Shown piece by piece: positions 16,101 to 17,151 of a stretch of 17,151 bases of DNA. The notes under the pieces are model-generated. The model searched no databases. It saw only the letters and a list, made by a program, of their open reading frames with translations, and was not told the origin of the DNA. Positions within the stretch are counted from its first letter, which is position 1. Every line of letters begins with the position of its first letter. The translations under genes were made by a program, and so were the position numbers. The DNA is from UBA4615 sp046046245 (GTDB taxonomy: Bacteria > Pseudomonadota > Gammaproteobacteria > Burkholderiales > Burkholderiaceae_E). The stretch lies in assembly GCA_046046245.1 (NCBI GenBank), contig JBJOKE010000090.1, positions 1 through 17,151 on the forward strand. The letters run 5' to 3'.

Positions 16101-16717
16101 AGCGTCACCCGTGCGCCCGCCTCGGCGTCGCCGGTCACGATCGCCGACGTCCGCTTCTGCGCCGGTGCGCTGGTGATCTGAGGCGCGCCCGGTGGCGTGG
16201 TGTCCGGCGCCGAGCTGCCGCCGCCGCCGCCTCCGGCCGCCGCCGCCGCCCCAGCGATCCCGAGCCCCGCTCCGCCGATCGCCAGCCACGACGGGCCGGT
16301 CGCCTCGGCCACCTTCGCGGCCGCCAGCACCCCGCCGACCGCCGCGGCGTCGGAGTTGTCGCTGTACAGCAGGAAAGAGCCGTCCTGCAGGGCTGCGGTC
16401 GGCAGCGTCTCCTCGGTGATCGGTGCCGTGCCGGGGAAGCCGAGACCGTCGAGCGACACCTTGCACTCGGCGCCGGGCCGGCACGCGCCGAAGAAGTTGT
16501 TGAGCTCGACCTCCCGACCCTCGGGCAGTCCGTCGACGATCAGGCTGTTGTCGATCCGGCGCACCCGCATCCTCGGTGCGCGCACCAGCGGTTGCCCGGT
16601 GTCGTCGAGGAACCGGAACGTGTCGCCCGGTCGCACCACCACGCGGGTGCGCTCGCCGACGATCGACGTCCTGACGACGCCGATGTCCCGTGTCTGCTGC
16701 TCGATCTGCAGTGCCAT
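13190..16717 (-). CDS. BapA/LapA-like Ig-repeat surface adhesin, likely type I secretion substrate
   Basis: An 1175-residue secreted or surface protein with no classical signal peptide. Residues 1-76 match the N-terminal prefix of BapA/LapA-like adhesins (VVVRPGDTFRFLDDTGQPLV, later EGREVELNNFF). A hydrophobic Ala/Gly stretch at 143-168 ends in AAAAAGGGGGGSS, a typical linker before the repeats. Four larger bacterial Ig-like domains follow (about residues 174-281, 285-377, 381-481, 486-586), each with TDAAGNSS-like strands and DTTPPxAP-like joints. Five shorter Ig-like repeats cover 587-1056. The last 120 residues form a final domain ending DNVYIIKIA, a hydrophobic C-terminus that could be the secretion signal. 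No RTX GGxGxDxux nonapeptides are seen. The exporter genes lie directly downstream. It likely mediates biofilm adhesion. ATG 16717 has GGAACGGA upstream. Confidence 0.88.
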   Translation of the reverse strand: MALQIEQQTRDIGVVRTSIVGERTRVVVRPGDTFRFLDDTGQPLVRAPRMRVRRIDNSLIVDGLPEGREVELNNFFGACRPGAECKVSLDGLGFPGTAPITEETLPTAALQDGSFLLYSDNSDAAAVGGVLAAAKVAEATGPSWLAIGGAGLGIAGAAAAAGGGGGGSSAPDTTPPGAPQITSAPAQKRTSAIVTGDAEAGARVTLRVDVNGNGSFSDPGDLTFVTTAGADGKWRVDLNALPSSGTPPAGGLADGSYALSAVATDAAQNASAAARSVVVLDSVAPASAVISQVAADDVVNRSEATAGVTIAGNGEAGASIRVNWGSTSKTGTVGTDGKWSFVFAANEVPGQGRNDVSVTLTDAAGNSSTVSRAVSIDTLVPGAPTIDTTVTSAERPTLVGSAEAGSSVQVSIDLLGNGSVDAVYRTTADASGRWSLNTATATAVTGSIGAGLTDLQPNTVTAFAVDAAGNASTTTTGTVLRDSRIPPAPTISIIAGDDLVSAAERAAGVTITGTVDPSFANRPVTVTIAGTSKVVTASGTTWSATFASGELPVGDGTADGPYTVQVTVLSVANQPGDPGTRPFTLDTTPPRTPTLSYVDTGVSATDGITGSGVVTVGNLDPGTTLAFSTDGGSTWSSFAGSSFTLTQAGSPYTFGQVQVRQTDAAGNASIGALASPAPGVVTALVVDTTPPAAPTATITDTGTSASDGVTTDGLVTVGNLVGGGTWEYTTDGGTTWLAGTGTSFTLAGGAGATGTTYSVQVRQSDIAGNLGTSALRSITVDAVAPTAPTIALASDTGTSATDTITRIGTVDVTDLEGGTTLWEYSTNAGTTWTAGTGGTIVFSDGAYSVITRQVDLAGNVGASSTTLTFTVDTIAPTVPTTAITDTGTSASDGITSNGLVTVGGLDAGTTWDYSTNNGVSWTAGTGTTFALAQGGPYQVLVRQTDTAGNASTSTLRTVTVDTTAPLAPTLALAADTGSSASDGITTNGTINVTGLEGGSTRWEYSVNAGTSWSTGTGSTIVFATDGARTVIARQVDAAGNTGPDSASVFINRDTVAPTAPSVSFSIVNGSSVAYTDIEGPTGAVPGNPDTSPTVTLTLNSVLAAGETLTLSRDSTVLRTFTSADAAGTTYTASPTLTGGGAVYAYSAIAQDVAGNSRTVDIDGAGLDNVYIIKIA
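13532..14629 (-). repeat. Duplicated two-repeat Ig module inside the adhesin gene
   Basis: Adhesin residues about 697-880 and 882-1062 are two copies of a module of about 180-185 residues made of an A-type and a B-type repeat. A-type copies share TDTGTSASDG, GLVTVG and AGTGT; B-type copies share LEGG, WEYS, NAGT and RQVD. Corresponding positions are offset by 185 (A) and 180 (B) residues. The order A-B-A-B shows duplication of a pair rather than of single repeats. Confidence 0.75.
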
Positions 16718-16765
16718 CGATCCGTTCCGTGTGCGTCGCGGCGGATCGCGCGGTCCGCGGCGCGT

Positions 16766-17151
16766 CTAGTACGCGTTGCGATCGCCGCGCAGGGCCTGCC
16801 CGAACGTCTTGCAGACGATCAGCAGGTCCAGCCGCAACGACCAGTTGCGCAGGTATTCCAGGTCGAACTCGATCCGGGTGCGCATCTTGTCGATGGTATC
16901 AGTCTCGCCGCGCGCACCGTTGACCTGGGCCCACCCGGTGATCCCGGGTTTGACCTTGTGCCGGATCATGTAGCCCTTGATGAGCTTCCTGTACATCTCG
17001 TTGTGGGCCACGGCGTGCGGACGGGGCCCCACGACCGACATGCGGCCCTGCAGCACGTTGAAGAACTGCGGCAGCTCGTCGAGCGAGGACCGGCGCAGGA
17101 AGCGGCCCACCGGCGTGATCCGGTCGTCGTCCTTGGTCGCCTGGCGGACCA
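16766..17151 (-). CDS. Bacterial sugar transferase (undecaprenyl-phosphate phosphotransferase), C-terminal part, cut by right edge
   Basis: The last 128 residues of a bacterial sugar transferase; the N-terminus lies beyond base 17151. Visible signatures are TKDDDRITPVGRFLRR, SLDELPQFFNVLQGRMSVVG, PRPHAVAHNEMY, GITGWAQVNGARGETDT and FDLEYLRNWSLRLDLLIV. They match the catalytic domain of WcaJ/EpsB polyisoprenyl-phosphate hexose-1-phosphate transferases, and the PRPHAVAHN form favours the glucose-1-phosphate type. The protein ends normally in GDRNAY. The adhesin gene starts 48 bp downstream on the same strand, so the two may be cotranscribed. This is a different gene from the one at the left edge, since that one runs leftwards out of the window, unless the source molecule is circular or duplicated. 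Confidence 0.92.
   Translation of the reverse strand, partial: VRQATKDDDRITPVGRFLRRSSLDELPQFFNVLQGRMSVVGPRPHAVAHNEMYRKLIKGYMIRHKVKPGITGWAQVNGARGETDTIDKMRTRIEFDLEYLRNWSLRLDLLIVCKTFGQALRGDRNAY

Noticed and set aside
13587..16484. A 965-residue Arg/His-rich open frame overlapping the adhesin
   Set aside because: It is an out-of-frame reading of the repetitive adhesin gene. The RRR/GRH-type composition is typical of a GC-rich shadow frame.
16737..16766. GC-rich imperfect hairpin between the right-edge sugar transferase and the adhesin
   Set aside because: The stem is interrupted and lacks a T-run; too weak to call a terminator.

Overview
The window is very GC-rich DNA (by eye about 70% G+C) with strong GC bias at third codon positions. 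It looks like part of a betaproteobacterial chromosome, probably Burkholderiales or Rhodocyclales. The clues are the sigma-32 gene, the EpsB/EpsG-type exopolysaccharide proteins, and a LapA/BapA-type adhesin with its own type I exporter. No tRNA, rRNA, CRISPR array or intact insertion sequence was seen. The genus is not certain.

Layout. (1) 1-869, minus: N-terminal half of an undecaprenyl-phosphate sugar phosphotransferase that runs off the left edge. (2) 1132-1458, plus: a small exported protein with a C-terminal membrane anchor and Arg tail. (3) 1567-3579, plus: a polysaccharide co-polymerase fused to a BY-kinase-type ATPase, with an MshEN/EpsG-like domain between them. (4) 3617-5299, minus: two paralogous PAS-like/LuxR-HTH regulators. 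(5) 5510-5917, minus: a VanZ-like membrane protein, divergent from (6) 6137-7144, plus: a UDP-glucuronate 4-epimerase-like enzyme. (7) 7247-8140, minus: rpoH, with a CIRCE operator at 8185-8211 upstream. (8) 8345-16717, minus: a type I secretion/adhesin cluster, transcribed in the order Ig-like adhesin, TolC-type outer-membrane protein, ABC exporter, HlyD-type adaptor. (9) 16766-17151, minus: C-terminus of a second bacterial sugar transferase, entering from the right edge and 48 bp upstream of the adhesin.

How it fits together. The sugar transferases would start repeat units on the lipid carrier, the epimerase would supply a uronic-acid nucleotide sugar, and the PCP/kinase fusion would control polymerisation and export. 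The adhesin and its dedicated exporter would add a protein component to the same matrix. The two LuxR-type proteins are the obvious local regulators. The heat-shock sigma gene sits between the two halves and is probably unrelated in function.

The gaps at 870-1131, 4334-4555, 5300-5509 and 5918-6136 are each under 300 bp. I see no gene in them. What they hold is limited to the candidate motifs listed below. No gene-free stretch exceeds 300 bp.
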